From NCBI RefSeq assembly GCF_902859725.1, contig NZ_CADIJP010000008.1, positions 207,380 through 271,379 of the forward strand: a stretch of DNA of 64,000 bases, in the 5' to 3' direction. Positions within the stretch are counted from its first letter, which is position 1. Each line of letters begins with the position of its first letter. Positions 1 through 11,623 of the stretch are shown here, one piece after another. The notes under the pieces were generated by a model that saw only the letters and a list, made by a program, of their open reading frames with translations, ran no database searches and was not told the DNA's origin. The stretch comes from Achromobacter mucicolens. GTDB taxonomy: Bacteria > Pseudomonadota > Gammaproteobacteria > Burkholderiales > Burkholderiaceae_B. Position numbers and translations under genes: made by a program.

Positions 1-74
1 TGCAGGATGGTGTCGACGGTGTGCTGGGACCTGAGTTGGCGCGGCGATTTCCGGGGCTGGGGGATGACGGTCAT
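1..74 (-). CDS. Start of a TetR/AcrR-type regulator (partial)
   Basis: Only the first 24 codons lie in the window; the rest is beyond the left edge. From ATG at 74 the peptide contains RKSPRQLRSQHTVDTIL, which resembles the usual opening of TetR/AcrR repressors (a basic stretch followed by the start of the first helix of the DNA-binding domain). The start is 83 bp from the ribB stop. A TATAAT-like element (cataat on the minus strand near 109-114) could be its -10 box. Nothing can be said about ligand or target. The family call rests on a short peptide and is tentative. Confidence 0.5.
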   Translation of the reverse strand, partial: MTVIPQPRKSPRQLRSQHTVDTIL

Positions 75-157
75 GGGTGGGGCAAAAGCGAGTATTTGCG
101 CGGATTATGCCATCCGCACCGGGGCTGCGATGGCGCGGCCCCACCCGTTGCGGCCGG

Positions 158-877
158 TCAGACGGTGGCCGCCATCTCCAGGACCTCGTCGTCGATCGCT
201 TCGGCCTGGCCGTCCTGCAGCTTTTGCAGGTGGTCGGCCAGTTCGGCGATGGTCAGCGCCACCAGGCCCTGTTCGGCGGCGTAGCGCTCCAGCGCCGCGC
301 CGCGCATCATCGTGCCGTCGGCGTTCATCAGTTCGCACAGCACGCCCGCAGGACGCAGCCCGGCCAGCACGGCCAGGTCCACCGAGCCTTCGGTGTGGCC
401 GCGGCGCGTCAGCACGCCGCCCGGTTGCGCACGCAGCGGAAACACGTGGCCGGGGCTGACGATGTCGTCGGCCTGCGCCGACGGCGCGATGGCAGCGCGG
501 ATCGTGGTCACGCGGTCCACGGCGGACACACCGGTGCTCACGCCTTCGCGCGCTTCGATCGACACGGTGAAGGCCGTGGCAAAGCGGCTCTGGTTGCGCT
601 GGACCATGGGCGGCAGTTCCAGGCGGTCCAGGGTTTCGCCGGGCAGGCACAGGCAGACGATGCCGCTGCCATCGCGGATGAGTTGCGCCATGACGGGCAC
701 GGTCAGCCGGTCGGCGGCCACGATCAGGTCGGCTTCGTTTTCGCGGTCAAAGTCGTCCATCAGGATGACGGGACGGCCAAGACGCAGATGATGCAGCGCG
801 CGCTGCAAGCGGGCGGCAAAGGGCTGGGATGCCAGGCTGGGAAGGGGGGACTGCTGGGTAAAGGCAACGTTGGACAT
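158..877 (-). CDS. ribB: 3,4-dihydroxy-2-butanone 4-phosphate synthase
   Basis: Converts ribulose 5-phosphate to 3,4-dihydroxy-2-butanone 4-phosphate and formate, supplying the four-carbon unit of riboflavin. The 239-residue product has the family's acidic substrate/metal loop DDFDREN (41-47), [11 protein letters not shown] (112-122), GHVFPLRA (143-150) and GHTE (160-163). There is no GTP cyclohydrolase II (RibA) domain, so this is the stand-alone form, slightly longer than the about 217 residues of E. coli RibB because of short N- and C-terminal extensions. I chose ATG 877 because the open frame upstream of it runs through the riboswitch and the family begins near here. The 120 bp between the start and the FMN aptamer would hold the expression platform. 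The gene stands alone, away from other rib genes, as is common for riboswitch-controlled ribB. Confidence 0.95.
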   Translation of the reverse strand: MSNVAFTQQSPLPSLASQPFAARLQRALHHLRLGRPVILMDDFDRENEADLIVAADRLTVPVMAQLIRDGSGIVCLCLPGETLDRLELPPMVQRNQSRFATAFTVSIEAREGVSTGVSAVDRVTTIRAAIAPSAQADDIVSPGHVFPLRAQPGGVLTRRGHTEGSVDLAVLAGLRPAGVLCELMNADGTMMRGAALERYAAEQGLVALTIAELADHLQKLQDGQAEAIDDEVLEMAATV

Positions 878-997
878 TGAAACGCTCTCGCAAAAGGATT
901 GGGCGAAAAACGTTTCAGGGCTAATCGACAGCCGAACGCAATACGGCCAGGCGGGGCGCAAACGCGCCCGGCGCAGCCGAGTATGTGCCGGCACATC

Positions 998-1138
998 TTC
1001 TCTCATCCGGACTATGACCGTCGGCCCTGGCTTCTCACCAGGTCTGCTGACCCCGGCCAAATAGCTGGCCGGGCGCTCGCGGGCTCGCCACATTGCATGG
1101 CATACCGCCGGTGGGGAATTGCACCCCGCCCTGAAGAC
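998..1138 (-). promoter_or_regulatory. FMN riboswitch (RFN element) upstream of ribB
   Basis: On the minus strand the segment carries the conserved RFN blocks in order: GGGCGGGGTGCAATTCCCC, ACCGGCGGTATGCC, GCCCGCGAGC, GGTCAGCAGACCTGGTGAG and CCGACGGTCATAGTCCGGAT. These form the P1-P6 junction that binds flavin mononucleotide and turns off riboflavin synthesis genes when FMN is plentiful. A TACAAT hexamer (minus strand, 1168-1173) about 30 bp upstream is a plausible -10 box. Whether control is by transcription termination or by sequestering the ribosome site cannot be told by eye; I saw no clear T-tract before the ribB start, which leans towards translational control. Confidence 0.93.
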
Positions 1139-1253
1139 GTACTGCATGTCGTGTTAACGACCGAATGATTGTACGCCTGTCCGCCGGACGGGATTGAATA
1201 TGCTTATTGCAGTTGTGGTCTTCGGAAAGCGCGGGACTGGCCCCGTGTTGCCG

Positions 1254-1850
1254 TCAGGCCTCGGCGGCGCTGGCCTTTTTGGTCGCGGGGCCCTTATCGG
1301 TCTTGGTGGTTTTGGCGGTCTTTTCGGCCTTGGCGGGCTTCTCCGCTTTCTCTTCCTTGTCGGCTTTCTTCGCCTTCTTGGCGGGCAGCGCCAGCATCGT
1401 GCCGCGGCACGGCGGCGTGCCGCAGAGGCACTTGTAGCCTTCTTTCAGCGCCTTGGTGATGCGCCCATCCAGCACCAGCCCGTAGTCGTACGACAGCTCG
1501 GTGCCGCGCGCGATGTCCTCTAGCGCCACGATGTAGACGCGCTTGCCGTGCTTGCCTTCCTGCGCCTCGCAGTTGGGCTGGCAGGAATGGTTGATCCAGC
1601 GGGCGTCGTTGCCCTCGTCGCCGCCGTCGATCACGCGGCCGGAGCTGAGCGCGAAGAAGAAGGTGTGGAAGGGATCGTCCGGATTGGTCGGGTGGCGGCG
1701 GTCGGCTTCCTTGGCGCTGATGCGCTTGCCGCCGTACTCGATGATGCGCGTGCCCGCGGGAATCTTGCGGGCGGCGAAGACGCCATTGCCGTGCAGCTTG
1801 GAGCGGCGGACTGCGTACCAGGGCTTGATCGGGGTGTCTTCGGTGGTCAT
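1254..1850 (-). CDS. SET-domain protein-lysine methyltransferase with H1-like tail
   Basis: A 198-residue protein with a complete SET fold: GNGVFAA (21-27) as the S-adenosylmethionine loop, NHSCQPNCE (87-95) and ELSYDY (118-123) forming the pseudoknot/active site with the catalytic tyrosine, and a post-SET zinc-type cluster CLCG....CRG (Cys 141, 143, 148). Residues 157-198 are a Lys/Ala/Thr-rich tail of AKK/AEK repeats resembling histone H1 and the H1-like proteins of Bordetella. SET enzymes transfer methyl groups to lysine side chains; the bacterial substrate is unknown here. The start ATG 1850 gives the normal SET beginning. It stands between ribB and a divergent bestrophin, with no operon partner. 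The tail may bind DNA or be an automethylation target; that is inference. Confidence 0.88.
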   Translation of the reverse strand: MTTEDTPIKPWYAVRRSKLHGNGVFAARKIPAGTRIIEYGGKRISAKEADRRHPTNPDDPFHTFFFALSSGRVIDGGDEGNDARWINHSCQPNCEAQEGKHGKRVYIVALEDIARGTELSYDYGLVLDGRITKALKEGYKCLCGTPPCRGTMLALPAKKAKKADKEEKAEKPAKAEKTAKTTKTDKGPATKKASAAEA

Positions 1851-1956
1851 TGAAGGTCGCGGGTGGCGTGAGACGAAACAGAATTATATCGGCCGCCTCT
1901 TTGCGCGATCACAGGCGTATAGTGAGCGCCGGCTTGTCCCTTGTTTGATATTCATC

Positions 1957-2877
1957 ATGATCGTCCGTCCGCGGCCCTCCGCGCTGGCTCTGTTCTTTGT
2001 ACTGCGCGGTTCCATCATTCCGCGCATCCTCAGCAGGATCATCGTCATCACGGTGCTCTCCTGCGTGGTGGTGTGGATGTACCACCGCCAGTTCTTCTCG
2101 CCCGCGCATCTGACCGCGGTGCCGTTCTCGCTCTTCGGGCTGGCCCTGTCCGTCTTCATGGGCTTTCGCAACAACGTCTGCTATGACCGCTGGTGGGAAG
2201 CCCGCAAGCAATGGGGCGACCTCGTCGTGCAGGCGCGCAGCCTGGCGCGCGAGAGCGCCGTGCTGCTGGCGGCCAGCACCGCCAATCCCTTGCAGGAGCG
2301 CCTGGTGCGGCGCTGCATCGGATTCGGCTACGGACTGGCGGCGCGGCTTCGCGGGCAGGACATGGTCGAGGCGGTGCGCCCGTGGGTGCAGCAGGACGAG
2401 CTGGATTCGCTGGCCGGCTGCCGCAACGTGCCCGATGCCCTGCTCCTGGCCATCAACCGGGATCTCGCGGCCTGCCTGCGGCGCGGTGAGCTGACCGACA
2501 TCCTGTACCAGGGCCTGACCCAGCGCGTGGCGCAGTGCGCCGCCATCCAGGCGGCCTGCGAGCGCATCAAGTTCACGCCCTGTCCGTTCGCCTATTCGCT
2601 GCTCCTGCATCGCACGGCGTGGCTGTTCTGCCTGCTGCTGCCCTTCGGGTTGGTGGGCACGCTGGAGTTCCTGACGCCGCTCGCGGTGACCATCGTCGCC
2701 TATACGTTCTTCGGCCTGGACGCGCTGGGCGACGAGCTGGAAGACCCCTTCGGCGCGGACGAGAACGACCTGCCGCTGTCGGCGCTGGCCCGCGTGATCG
2801 AGATCGACCTGCTCGAAGGCCTGGGCGTGCGCCCCTTGCCCGAGCCCGCGGTGCCGGTGGACTACGTGCTGCGCTAA
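1957..2877 (+). CDS. Bestrophin family ion channel (YneE/UPF0187 type)
   Basis: A 306-residue inner-membrane protein of the bacterial bestrophin family, which forms pentameric ion channels. It shows the hallmark GFRNNVCYDRWWEARKQWG segment near residues 68-86 (family FRxNxAYxRWWExRxxWG), an N-terminal hydrophobic helix (about 28-45), a second near 50-66 and a hydrophobic pair near 215-255. Length matches the family (about 300). An open frame runs upstream to 1543, but that part is antisense to the SET gene; ATG 1957 begins at the expected MIVRPRPS and no strong ribosome site helps. It is divergent from the SET gene and convergent with the Lrp gene, so probably monocistronic. Ion selectivity is not predictable from what is visible. 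Confidence 0.88.
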   Translation: MIVRPRPSALALFFVLRGSIIPRILSRIIVITVLSCVVVWMYHRQFFSPAHLTAVPFSLFGLALSVFMGFRNNVCYDRWWEARKQWGDLVVQARSLARESAVLLAASTANPLQERLVRRCIGFGYGLAARLRGQDMVEAVRPWVQQDELDSLAGCRNVPDALLLAINRDLAACLRRGELTDILYQGLTQRVAQCAAIQAACERIKFTPCPFAYSLLLHRTAWLFCLLLPFGLVGTLEFLTPLAVTIVAYTFFGLDALGDELEDPFGADENDLPLSALARVIEIDLLEGLGVRPLPEPAVPVDYVLR

Positions 2878-2899
2878 AAGAACCGGACGCGGGGGCCGC

Positions 2900-3370
2900 C
2901 TACGCAGCCGGCCCCGTCAGCGGCAGCTTGGTTTCCTTCAGCCGGCGCAGCACGAAGCACGACTTGCTGTGCCGGATGCCCGGGATGCGGTAGAGCTGTT
3001 CGCGCAAGAGGCGCTCGTAGTCGCGGGTGTCGCGCACGGCGATGCGGATGTAATAGTCATAGTCGCCCGACACCAGGAAGGCCTCCAGCACCTCGGGGAT
3101 CTGCGCCAGCGCGCGGCCGAATTCATACAGCGTCTCTTCGCTGTGGCTCTCCAGGGTCACGTGGACGATGACCGTGTCCATGAAACCCAGGCTGGCCGGA
3201 TCGATGTCCACGGTGTAGCCGCGGATGACCCCGGCGCTCTCCATGCGCTTGATGCGGTTCCAGCACGGGGTGGACGACAGGCCGACCGCCGCGCCGATGT
3301 CGTTCAGGCTGGCGCGCGCGTTGTCCTGCAGCACCTTCAAAATGGCCAAGTCGAACTTGTCGAGGTTCAT
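2900..3370 (-). CDS. Lrp/AsnC family transcriptional regulator
   Basis: A 156-residue regulator: N-terminal winged helix-turn-helix (NDIGAAVGLSSTPCWNRIKRM, about 22-42, shown here in parts: DIGAAVGLSS and CWNRIKRM) followed by the RAM/AsnC ligand domain with VSGDYDYYIRIAVRD (about 103-117). Such proteins are octameric amino-acid-responsive regulators. ATG 3370 is preceded by a good ribosome site (ggagga, 10 bp upstream). A much longer open frame on this strand runs to 5236, but it is antisense to the acetolactate-synthase gene and not real. The gene is divergent from that enzyme gene across an AT-rich 93-bp gap, so it probably regulates it, and possibly itself, in response to leucine or another branched-chain amino acid. 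The regulatory link is inferred from position. Confidence 0.9.
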   Translation of the reverse strand: MNLDKFDLAILKVLQDNARASLNDIGAAVGLSSTPCWNRIKRMESAGVIRGYTVDIDPASLGFMDTVIVHVTLESHSEETLYEFGRALAQIPEVLEAFLVSGDYDYYIRIAVRDTRDYERLLREQLYRIPGIRHSKSCFVLRRLKETKLPLTGPAA

Positions 3371-3431
3371 TTTCTTTGATTCCTCCAAATCAAAGATGAA
3401 TTTACTCCGTCTGCCCGTTATCCGTGGAAAA

Positions 3432-3448
3432 GAAGATAAAAATTCTTC
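3432..3448. promoter_or_regulatory. AT-rich inverted repeat in the lrp-like / acetolactate synthase gap
   Basis: GAAGA-TAAAAAT-TCTTC, an imperfect palindrome with an A/T core, lies 15 bp before the ATG of the acetolactate-synthase-like gene. Lrp-type proteins prefer degenerate 15-bp palindromes with AT-rich centres, so this is a plausible operator for the divergent regulator. No second copy is obvious in the gap. Confidence 0.4.
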
Positions 3449-3463
3449 GGTTCTCCCAATAAG

Positions 3464-5287
3464 ATGGATAGCATGAACGATCGCCTGCACCCCACCGCCG
3501 CCGCCGCGCTTGCCGCCACCGAAACCGCCCCTGAAAACGGGGCGAAGATTTTGCTCGACACGCTGATTGCGCACGGCGTCGACACGGTCTTCGGCTATCC
3601 GGGCGGGGCCGTCCTGCCTTTGTACGACGCCCTGTACGCCGAGCCGCGCCTGCGCCACGTGCTGGTGCGCCACGAGCAGGCCGCCGTGCATGCCGCCGAG
3701 GGCTACGCCCGCACCACCGGCCGCACGGGCGTGGTGTTCGTGACCTCCGGCCCCGGCATGGCGAACACGACCTCGGGCCTCCTGGATGCCATGTGCGATT
3801 CGATCCCGGTGCTGTGCATCAGCGGCCAGGTGGCCACGGCGGCCATCGGCACCGACGCCTTCCAGGAATGCGACGCCATAGGCATCTCGCGCTCCGTCAC
3901 CAAGTGGAACACCCAGATCCGCGCGGTGGACGACGTGGCCGGCGTGACGGCCCGTGCTTTTGAACTGACGCGCCAGGGCCGTCCCGGCCCGGTGCTGGTG
4001 GATTTTCCCAAGGACGTGCAGCTTGCGGTGCCGCGCGACAGCGGCGATGGCCTGGATGCGCCGTCGCAGCACAAGCTGGCCGCGCTGCGCGCGCGCCGCC
4101 AGTCGGGCAAGCTCGCGGCCAAGCTGCCGCAGTCGGCCGTGCGCCGCGCCGCCGCGCTGATCGCGCAGGCCAAGCGTCCCATCTTCTACGGCGGCGGCGG
4201 ACTGGTGAACGCCGGTCCCGAGGCCTGCGAGGCGTTCACCGACCTGGTGCGCCACACCGGCGCGCCCTGCACGCTGACGTTGATGGGCCTGGGCGCGTTC
4301 CCCGCGTCCGACCCGCAATTCGTGGGCATGCTGGGCATGCACGGCACGGTCGAAGCCAACCTCGCCATGCACAACTCGGACCTCGTCGTCTGCATCGGCG
4401 CCCGCTTTGACGACCGCATCACCGGCAAGCTGTCCGAGTTCTGCCCGCACGCCCGCAAGATCCATATCGATATCGATCCCGCCTCGATCAACAAGGTGGT
4501 GCGCGTGGACGTGGCGTTGGTGGGCGACTGCCTGCCGCTGGTGCGGGCGCTGCGCGCCGAACTGGGCGACACCGCGCTGGAGCCCGCGCGCCTGGCCCCC
4601 TGGTTCAAGCGCATCGACGCCTGGCGCGCGCAGGACTGCCTGGGCTTCACGCCCGCGCCCGACGCCATCTTGCCGCAGCACCTGATGTCGCGCCTGAACG
4701 CCGCGCTGGCGGACCGTGACGCCATCGTCTCGACCGACGTGGGCCAGCATCAGATGTGGGCGGCGCAATACCTGCGCTTTGACCGTCCGAACCGCTGGTT
4801 GACGTCTGGCGGCGCGGGCACGATGGGCTACGGCGTGCCGGCCGCCATCGGCGCGCAGGTCGCGCACCCGGACAAGACTGTGGTCTGCGTCAGCGGCGAC
4901 GCGTCGGTGCTGATGAACATCCAGGAACTGTCCACCGCCATGCAGCACGAGACGCCCGTGAAGGTCGTGCTGTGCAACAACGGCTACATGGGCATGGTGC
5001 GCCAGTGGCAGGAACTGATCCACGGCGGGCGCTACAGCCACAGCTACAACGCGTCGCTGCCGGATTTCGTGGCGCTGGCGCGCGCCTTCGGCTGGGGCGC
5101 GGCGCGCGTGGATGACCCGGCCAAGCTGGACGCCGCGCTGGCCGAATGCCTGGCGCACGATGGCCCGTACTTCCTGGACGTGGCGGTCACCGCGCAGGAA
5201 AACTGCTTCCCGATGATGCCCGCCGGGCATGGCCACCAGAAGATGATGCTGGCCGAAGGCGTCTGGTATCAGGACGAGACGACCTGA
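3464..5287 (+). CDS. Acetolactate synthase-like ThDP enzyme (large subunit)
   Basis: A 607-residue thiamine-diphosphate enzyme most like the catalytic subunit of acetohydroxyacid synthase, which condenses pyruvate with pyruvate or 2-oxobutyrate in valine/leucine/isoleucine synthesis. Visible motifs: [14 protein letters not shown] (substrate and subunit interface), [15 protein letters not shown] with the ThDP-activating glutamate, [15 protein letters not shown], the FAD-region GMLGMHGT, and the ThDP/metal motif GDA (478-480) to [12 protein letters not shown] (from 505). No small regulatory subunit (ilvN/ilvH) follows; the next gene is convergent. It is therefore either an unregulated or catabolic isozyme, or borrows a subunit from elsewhere. 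Two in-frame ATGs (3464 and 3473) both have weak ribosome sites; the first is listed. The divergent Lrp-type gene is the likely regulator. Confidence 0.85.
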   Translation: MDSMNDRLHPTAAAALAATETAPENGAKILLDTLIAHGVDTVFGYPGGAVLPLYDALYAEPRLRHVLVRHEQAAVHAAEGYARTTGRTGVVFVTSGPGMANTTSGLLDAMCDSIPVLCISGQVATAAIGTDAFQECDAIGISRSVTKWNTQIRAVDDVAGVTARAFELTRQGRPGPVLVDFPKDVQLAVPRDSGDGLDAPSQHKLAALRARRQSGKLAAKLPQSAVRRAAALIAQAKRPIFYGGGGLVNAGPEACEAFTDLVRHTGAPCTLTLMGLGAFPASDPQFVGMLGMHGTVEANLAMHNSDLVVCIGARFDDRITGKLSEFCPHARKIHIDIDPASINKVVRVDVALVGDCLPLVRALRAELGDTALEPARLAPWFKRIDAWRAQDCLGFTPAPDAILPQHLMSRLNAALADRDAIVSTDVGQHQMWAAQYLRFDRPNRWLTSGGAGTMGYGVPAAIGAQVAHPDKTVVCVSGDASVLMNIQELSTAMQHETPVKVVLCNNGYMGMVRQWQELIHGGRYSHSYNASLPDFVALARAFGWGAARVDDPAKLDAALAECLAHDGPYFLDVAVTAQENCFPMMPAGHGHQKMMLAEGVWYQDETT

Positions 5288-5299
5288 GCAGGGCCGTCT

Positions 5300-6097
5300 T
5301 CAAAACTGAATCGACAGTCCGCCGTCCACCACCAGCACGTGACCGTTCACGTACGACGCAGCGGGTGACGCCAGAAACACGGCCGCCCCGGCGATTTCTT
5401 CCGGTTCGCCCCACCGGCCAGTCGGGTTGCGCGCCGCGATGCGCGGCCCGAACTGCGGGTCCGCCACCATCTCCGCATTGGTCTCCGTGGCAAACGTCCC
5501 CGGCGCGATGGCGTTGCTGGTGATGTAATGCCCGCCAAACTCCGCCGCCAGCGCGCGCACCATCCCCGTCAGTCCCTGCTTGGCCGCTGGATACACCGCG
5601 TCGCCCGCCCGCGCCAGCTCCCCCACCACCGACGTAATCGCAATCAACCGGCCGCCGCCCTGGCGCATCATGCGCTCGGCCGCAAACTTGGCCAGCAGCA
5701 TACCGGCCACCAGATCGGTGTCGATCAGTTCGCGGATTTCAGCCGGGCTGGTGTCCTGCAGCGTCTTGCGGTTGCGCGCGCCGACGTTGTTGACCAGGAT
5801 GTCCAGCCGCTCGTGCTCGCGGTCGATGCGTTCGAAGGCCGCGGCCATCGCCGCGTCGTCGGCCACGTCGAACGGCAGCGGATGCGCGTCAAGGCCCGCG
5901 CCCGTCAGCTCGGTCACCGCAGCATTGACTGCATCGGCATTGCGGCCGTTGATCAGCACGCGCGCGCCGCAACCGGCCAGCGCCCGCGCGATGCAAAAGC
6001 CCAGCCCGCGGGCCGAGCCGGTCACCAGCGCCACCTGTCCCGTCAGGTCGAAATTGCGCAGATACGGAAGGGTCTTCATCTTTCGGGCCTCGCTCAT
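5300..6097 (-). CDS. SDR-family NAD(P)-dependent oxidoreductase
   Basis: A classical short-chain dehydrogenase of 265 residues: cofactor loop TGSARGLGF, NNVGARN (structural NNxG), catalytic Ser in ITSVVGELAR, YPAAKQG (the YxxxK pair) and C-terminal GHVLVVDGGLSIQF. Overall pattern is close to gluconate 5-dehydrogenase-type SDRs, but substrate cannot be fixed from sequence. ATG 6097 overlaps the stop of the upstream permease (ATGA), with ggag 8 bp ahead; a second in-frame ATG at 6079 has gagg ahead and matches most SDR starts. It is the last gene of the ABC importer operon, suggesting it oxidises or reduces the imported compound. That link is positional. Confidence 0.87.
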   Translation of the reverse strand: MSEARKMKTLPYLRNFDLTGQVALVTGSARGLGFCIARALAGCGARVLINGRNADAVNAAVTELTGAGLDAHPLPFDVADDAAMAAAFERIDREHERLDILVNNVGARNRKTLQDTSPAEIRELIDTDLVAGMLLAKFAAERMMRQGGGRLIAITSVVGELARAGDAVYPAAKQGLTGMVRALAAEFGGHYITSNAIAPGTFATETNAEMVADPQFGPRIAARNPTGRWGEPEEIAGAAVFLASPAASYVNGHVLVVDGGLSIQF

Positions 6098-6948
6098 TCC
6101 CGGAACTCCGGCGCCCAGTGCAAGAGCCGCCGTTCGATCCACGTCACACAATAGACCAGCGCGATGCCGACGATGGACAGCAGCGTCACGGCCGCAAACA
6201 TGTCGGTGGCGTTCAGCGTCGCCAGCGCGGTGATCATCAGATATCCCATGCCCGTGGTCGATCCCACGAACTCGGCCAGCACCACGCCGATCAGCGCAAA
6301 ACTGATGGCGTTGGGCAGCGCGGCAAAGGTCCAGGCCGCGGCCGTGGGGATGCGCACCCGCCACAGGATCTGGCGCGGCGAGCCGCCCAGCGTGCGGCAG
6401 AAATCGACAAGCTCGCGCTCCACGCTGCGCCCGCCCTTGTAGGTGTTAAAGAACACCAGAAAGAACACGACGAACCACGACGTGACCACCTTGGACGCCA
6501 GCCCCAGCCCGAAGAACATCGTGATGAGCGGCACGAACGCGATCCGCGGCATGGAATTGAACGCCACGATGAACGGGTTGAACACATCGGCCAGAAAGCG
6601 GCTGCGGCTGAGCGTCATGCCCACCACGAAGCCACTGCCCACGCCCACCACCAGACCGACAAGGGTCGCCTGCAGCGTCAGCCACAGGTGCGGCCAGACC
6701 GACCGCGGCCCCGGTTGCAGCCATTCCCACAATCGCACGGCGACGCGCGAGGGCTGGCTGATGAAAAAGGGATCGAAAAGCGTGTTCTGAGTGAACCACG
6801 GAATGCGCGTGAGGATTTCCCACGAGCCCAGGATGACGGCAAGAATCAGCACCTGCCACAAGGTGATGCGCACGCGGCGCGCGGCGTTGGCGCGGCGGTC
6901 CAGCCGCAACTGGTCCTGCAGGGTGTCGGCGGTATCCATCGAATTCAT
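6094..6948 (-). CDS. NitT/TauT-type ABC transporter permease
   Basis: Inner-membrane subunit of an ABC importer, 284 residues, about six hydrophobic segments (first about 29-48, next about 89-112). The cytoplasmic EAA-like coupling loop reads FCRTLGGSPRQILWRVRIPTA, typical of the SsuC/TauC/ThiX group that imports sulfonates, taurine, nitrate or pyrimidine precursors. It starts 10 bp after the ATPase gene and overlaps the SDR start by four bases, so the four genes are one operon. The substrate is set by the binding protein and is not evident. Confidence 0.9.
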   Translation of the reverse strand: MNSMDTADTLQDQLRLDRRANAARRVRITLWQVLILAVILGSWEILTRIPWFTQNTLFDPFFISQPSRVAVRLWEWLQPGPRSVWPHLWLTLQATLVGLVVGVGSGFVVGMTLSRSRFLADVFNPFIVAFNSMPRIAFVPLITMFFGLGLASKVVTSWFVVFFLVFFNTYKGGRSVERELVDFCRTLGGSPRQILWRVRIPTAAAWTFAALPNAISFALIGVVLAEFVGSTTGMGYLMITALATLNATDMFAAVTLLSIVGIALVYCVTWIERRLLHWAPEFRE

Positions 6949-6958
6949 GACTATCGGT

Positions 6959-7729
6959 TCAGGCGGCGGCGCGGAACTGCTGGCCCAGCACGCTCCAGAG
7001 GCTTTGCACGTGGGAGACGAACTGCGGCGTTTCGCGCAGCGTGAAGACGTCGCGCGGATGCGGGATCTGGATGCGCTCGTCCAGCAGCACGCGGCTGGGC
7101 GGGCCGGACAACACCACCACGCGGTCGGACAGCAGGATGGCTTCGTCCAGGTCGTGCGTGACCATCACGATGGTCTGGCCCAGCTTGCGCCAGATCTCCA
7201 TCAGCTCGCGGTGCAGGTGGGTCTTGGTGTGCGTGTCCAGCGCGCCGAAGGGCTCGTCCAGCAGCAGGATGCGCGGCTCGACCGCCAGGCTCATCAACAG
7301 CGCCACGCGCCGCCGCATGCCGCCGGAAAGTTGATGCGGAAAGGCATCGGCAAACGCGCTCAGGTGACCCAGTTCCAGCAGTTCGGAGACACGCTTTGCG
7401 ATCCGGTCGGCCGGCACGCCCTGGAATTTCAGCCCCAGCGCCACGTTCTTCCTGACGCTGAACCACGGCAGCAGCGTGTCCTTCTGGAAGATGTAGCCCA
7501 GCGCCGGCGGCACCTGCCCGTCCACCACGCGCCCGTCCACCAGGATGGTCCCGGTGGTGGGCTGCAGAAAGCCAGCAATCATGTTCAAGAGCGTGCTCTT
7601 GCCGCAGCCCGACGGCCCGACGATCGACACGAATTCGCCTTCGTTGATCGTCAGGCTGACCTCGCCGACGGCGTGCGTCGTGCCCTGGCGCGACTGGTAC
7701 GCCTTGCCTACCTTGTCCAGCGTGATCAT
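6959..7729 (-). CDS. NitT/TauT-type ABC transporter ATPase
   Basis: ATP-hydrolysing subunit of the importer, 256 residues. Walker A GPSGCGKST (38-46), Q-loop IFQKDTLLPW, signature LSGGMRRRVALLMSL, Walker B LLLDEPFGALD and the switch histidine in VTHDLDEA. The signature has GGMRRR where most relatives have GGMRQR, as in many SsuB/TauB-like proteins. ATG 7729 is preferred over the longer reading from 7771, because its TGATG overlap with the binding-protein stop gives translational coupling and MITLDKVGKAY is a normal family start. Confidence 0.92.
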   Translation of the reverse strand: MITLDKVGKAYQSRQGTTHAVGEVSLTINEGEFVSIVGPSGCGKSTLLNMIAGFLQPTTGTILVDGRVVDGQVPPALGYIFQKDTLLPWFSVRKNVALGLKFQGVPADRIAKRVSELLELGHLSAFADAFPHQLSGGMRRRVALLMSLAVEPRILLLDEPFGALDTHTKTHLHRELMEIWRKLGQTIVMVTHDLDEAILLSDRVVVLSGPPSRVLLDERIQIPHPRDVFTLRETPQFVSHVQSLWSVLGQQFRAAA

Positions 7730-8790
7730 CAAAGGCCCCGGGCTTTGCGCACGAAGCTCATGTTCACGCATTTGGCGTAAGGCACGGTCTTGATCTCTTC
7801 ATTGGAGAACTGGCGCCCGTCGCCCATGATGGCCGTCATGCGGTTGTACGCGTCCTCGGTGATGATGTTGTCCTTCAGGAACACCGTCTCCTTGTAGACG
7901 CCCAGCGTCTTCTCGATGGCCGGGCGCGGGAAGGCGCTCAGGTAATCGTCGTAGATGACGTCGGTGATGGCGGCCGCGCTGTTGGCGGTGATGAAGTCCT
8001 GCGCCTTGACCATGGCGGTCACAAACGCCTGCACGACCTCCGGACGCTTCTGTATGGTGTCTTGCAGCGTCAGCGCCGCGATGCCCGGCACGTCGCCGCC
8101 CATGAACTCGTTCCACGACGCTTCGGTGGTGGCGTCGAAGATGGGAACGCCCCAGCCTTCCTGGCGGGCCTGTTCCATCATCGACATGGTCGCCATGCTG
8201 GCCGCGACCGAGCCCGTCTTGAGCGCACCCAGCATCGTCGCCAGATCGCCCAAGGGGCGGATGTCGACCTTGTCGGCCACGCCGGCCTTCTGCATCAGGT
8301 ACAGCGCCATCAGCCACGTGCTGGACTGCGGCTGGGTCGCGCCCACGCGCTTGCCCGCCAGGTCCTTCAGCGACTTGATCTTGCCGCTGTCGAAGTCCTC
8401 GCGGCGCACGATGACGTTGGCGTACGTCAGCTTGCGGTCAAAGCCGAACACCAGCGCGGCGGGCTTGCCCGCGATGGTCAGCGCGGGCGCGGCGGTGGCC
8501 GCGGTGGCGCCGAACACAATCTGCCCAGCGGCCAGCAGCTGGTTGGTGCGCGGGCCGCTTTGCGAATTCAGATACTCGACCTCCAGGCCGCCTTCGCCGA
8601 AGAAGCCCTTCTTCAGCGCCACGTAGCCGGCCGCGAAAAAAGGGTCGATGCTGCCCTGGCCGTAGACGACCTTGCCCAGCTTGGGCTGCGCGAAGACGAC
8701 GCGCCCATTGAGCAGGCCGATGCTGGCCAAAGCGCAAGCGCTCGCCGCCAGCACGCGGCGGCGGGTGGTGAAGTCGGAGCTACGGGTCAT
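7729..8790 (-). CDS. NitT/TauT-type ABC substrate-binding protein, Tat-like signal
   Basis: Periplasmic receptor (353 residues precursor) of the SsuA/THI5-like family, first gene of the importer-SDR operon. The N-terminus has TTRRRVLAASACALASIGLL, a twin-arginine followed by a hydrophobic stretch ending near VVFAQ, consistent with Tat export. The mature part shows the family pattern QGSIDPFFAAGYVALKKGFF and VEYLNSQSGPRTNQLLAAGQ. ATG 8790 has a good ribosome site (gagga) 5 bp upstream; an earlier in-frame start at 8835 would add residues unlike a signal peptide. The natural ligand is unknown; relatives bind taurine, sulfonates, nitrate, or thiamine/riboflavin precursors. Confidence 0.88.
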   Translation of the reverse strand: MTRSSDFTTRRRVLAASACALASIGLLNGRVVFAQPKLGKVVYGQGSIDPFFAAGYVALKKGFFGEGGLEVEYLNSQSGPRTNQLLAAGQIVFGATAATAAPALTIAGKPAALVFGFDRKLTYANVIVRREDFDSGKIKSLKDLAGKRVGATQPQSSTWLMALYLMQKAGVADKVDIRPLGDLATMLGALKTGSVAASMATMSMMEQARQEGWGVPIFDATTEASWNEFMGGDVPGIAALTLQDTIQKRPEVVQAFVTAMVKAQDFITANSAAAITDVIYDDYLSAFPRPAIEKTLGVYKETVFLKDNIITEDAYNRMTAIMGDGRQFSNEEIKTVPYAKCVNMSFVRKARGL

Positions 8791-8864
8791 GTCGTCCTCG
8801 GAAGTGTCTGGGTTGCAGCTGTTTGGCGTCAACAATACCCCAGCGATTGCTGCCCAACAATGGA

Positions 8865-8888
8865 AAACGCCCGGTCTCCCGGGCGTTT
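8865..8888 (-). terminator. Rho-independent terminator of topB
   Basis: A perfect 10-bp stem (AAACGCCCGG / CCGGGCGTTT) with a 4-base loop, followed on the minus strand by TTTTCC. It lies 21 bp past the topB stop and before the start region of the ABC operon, so it separates the two units. Confidence 0.8.
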
Positions 8889-8909
8889 GGTCGTGCGGCG
8901 CAGGCTGGA

Positions 8910-11561
<2,652 letters not shown>

Positions 11562-11623
11562 GTGTTTCCAGTGGCGGTAGTCCCGCCGTATCAGCGCGGA
11601 TAATAAGATCGGAGATTCGCCAG

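Noticed and set aside
1543-1956. Longer start for the bestrophin gene
   Set aside because: The extra codons are antisense to the SET gene and the bestrophin family begins at ATG 1957.
2900-5236. A 778-codon minus-strand reading frame covering the acetolactate synthase gene
   Set aside because: Only its last 156 codons (the Lrp-like protein) show a family; the rest is His/Arg/Ala-rich antisense translation typical of G+C-rich third positions.
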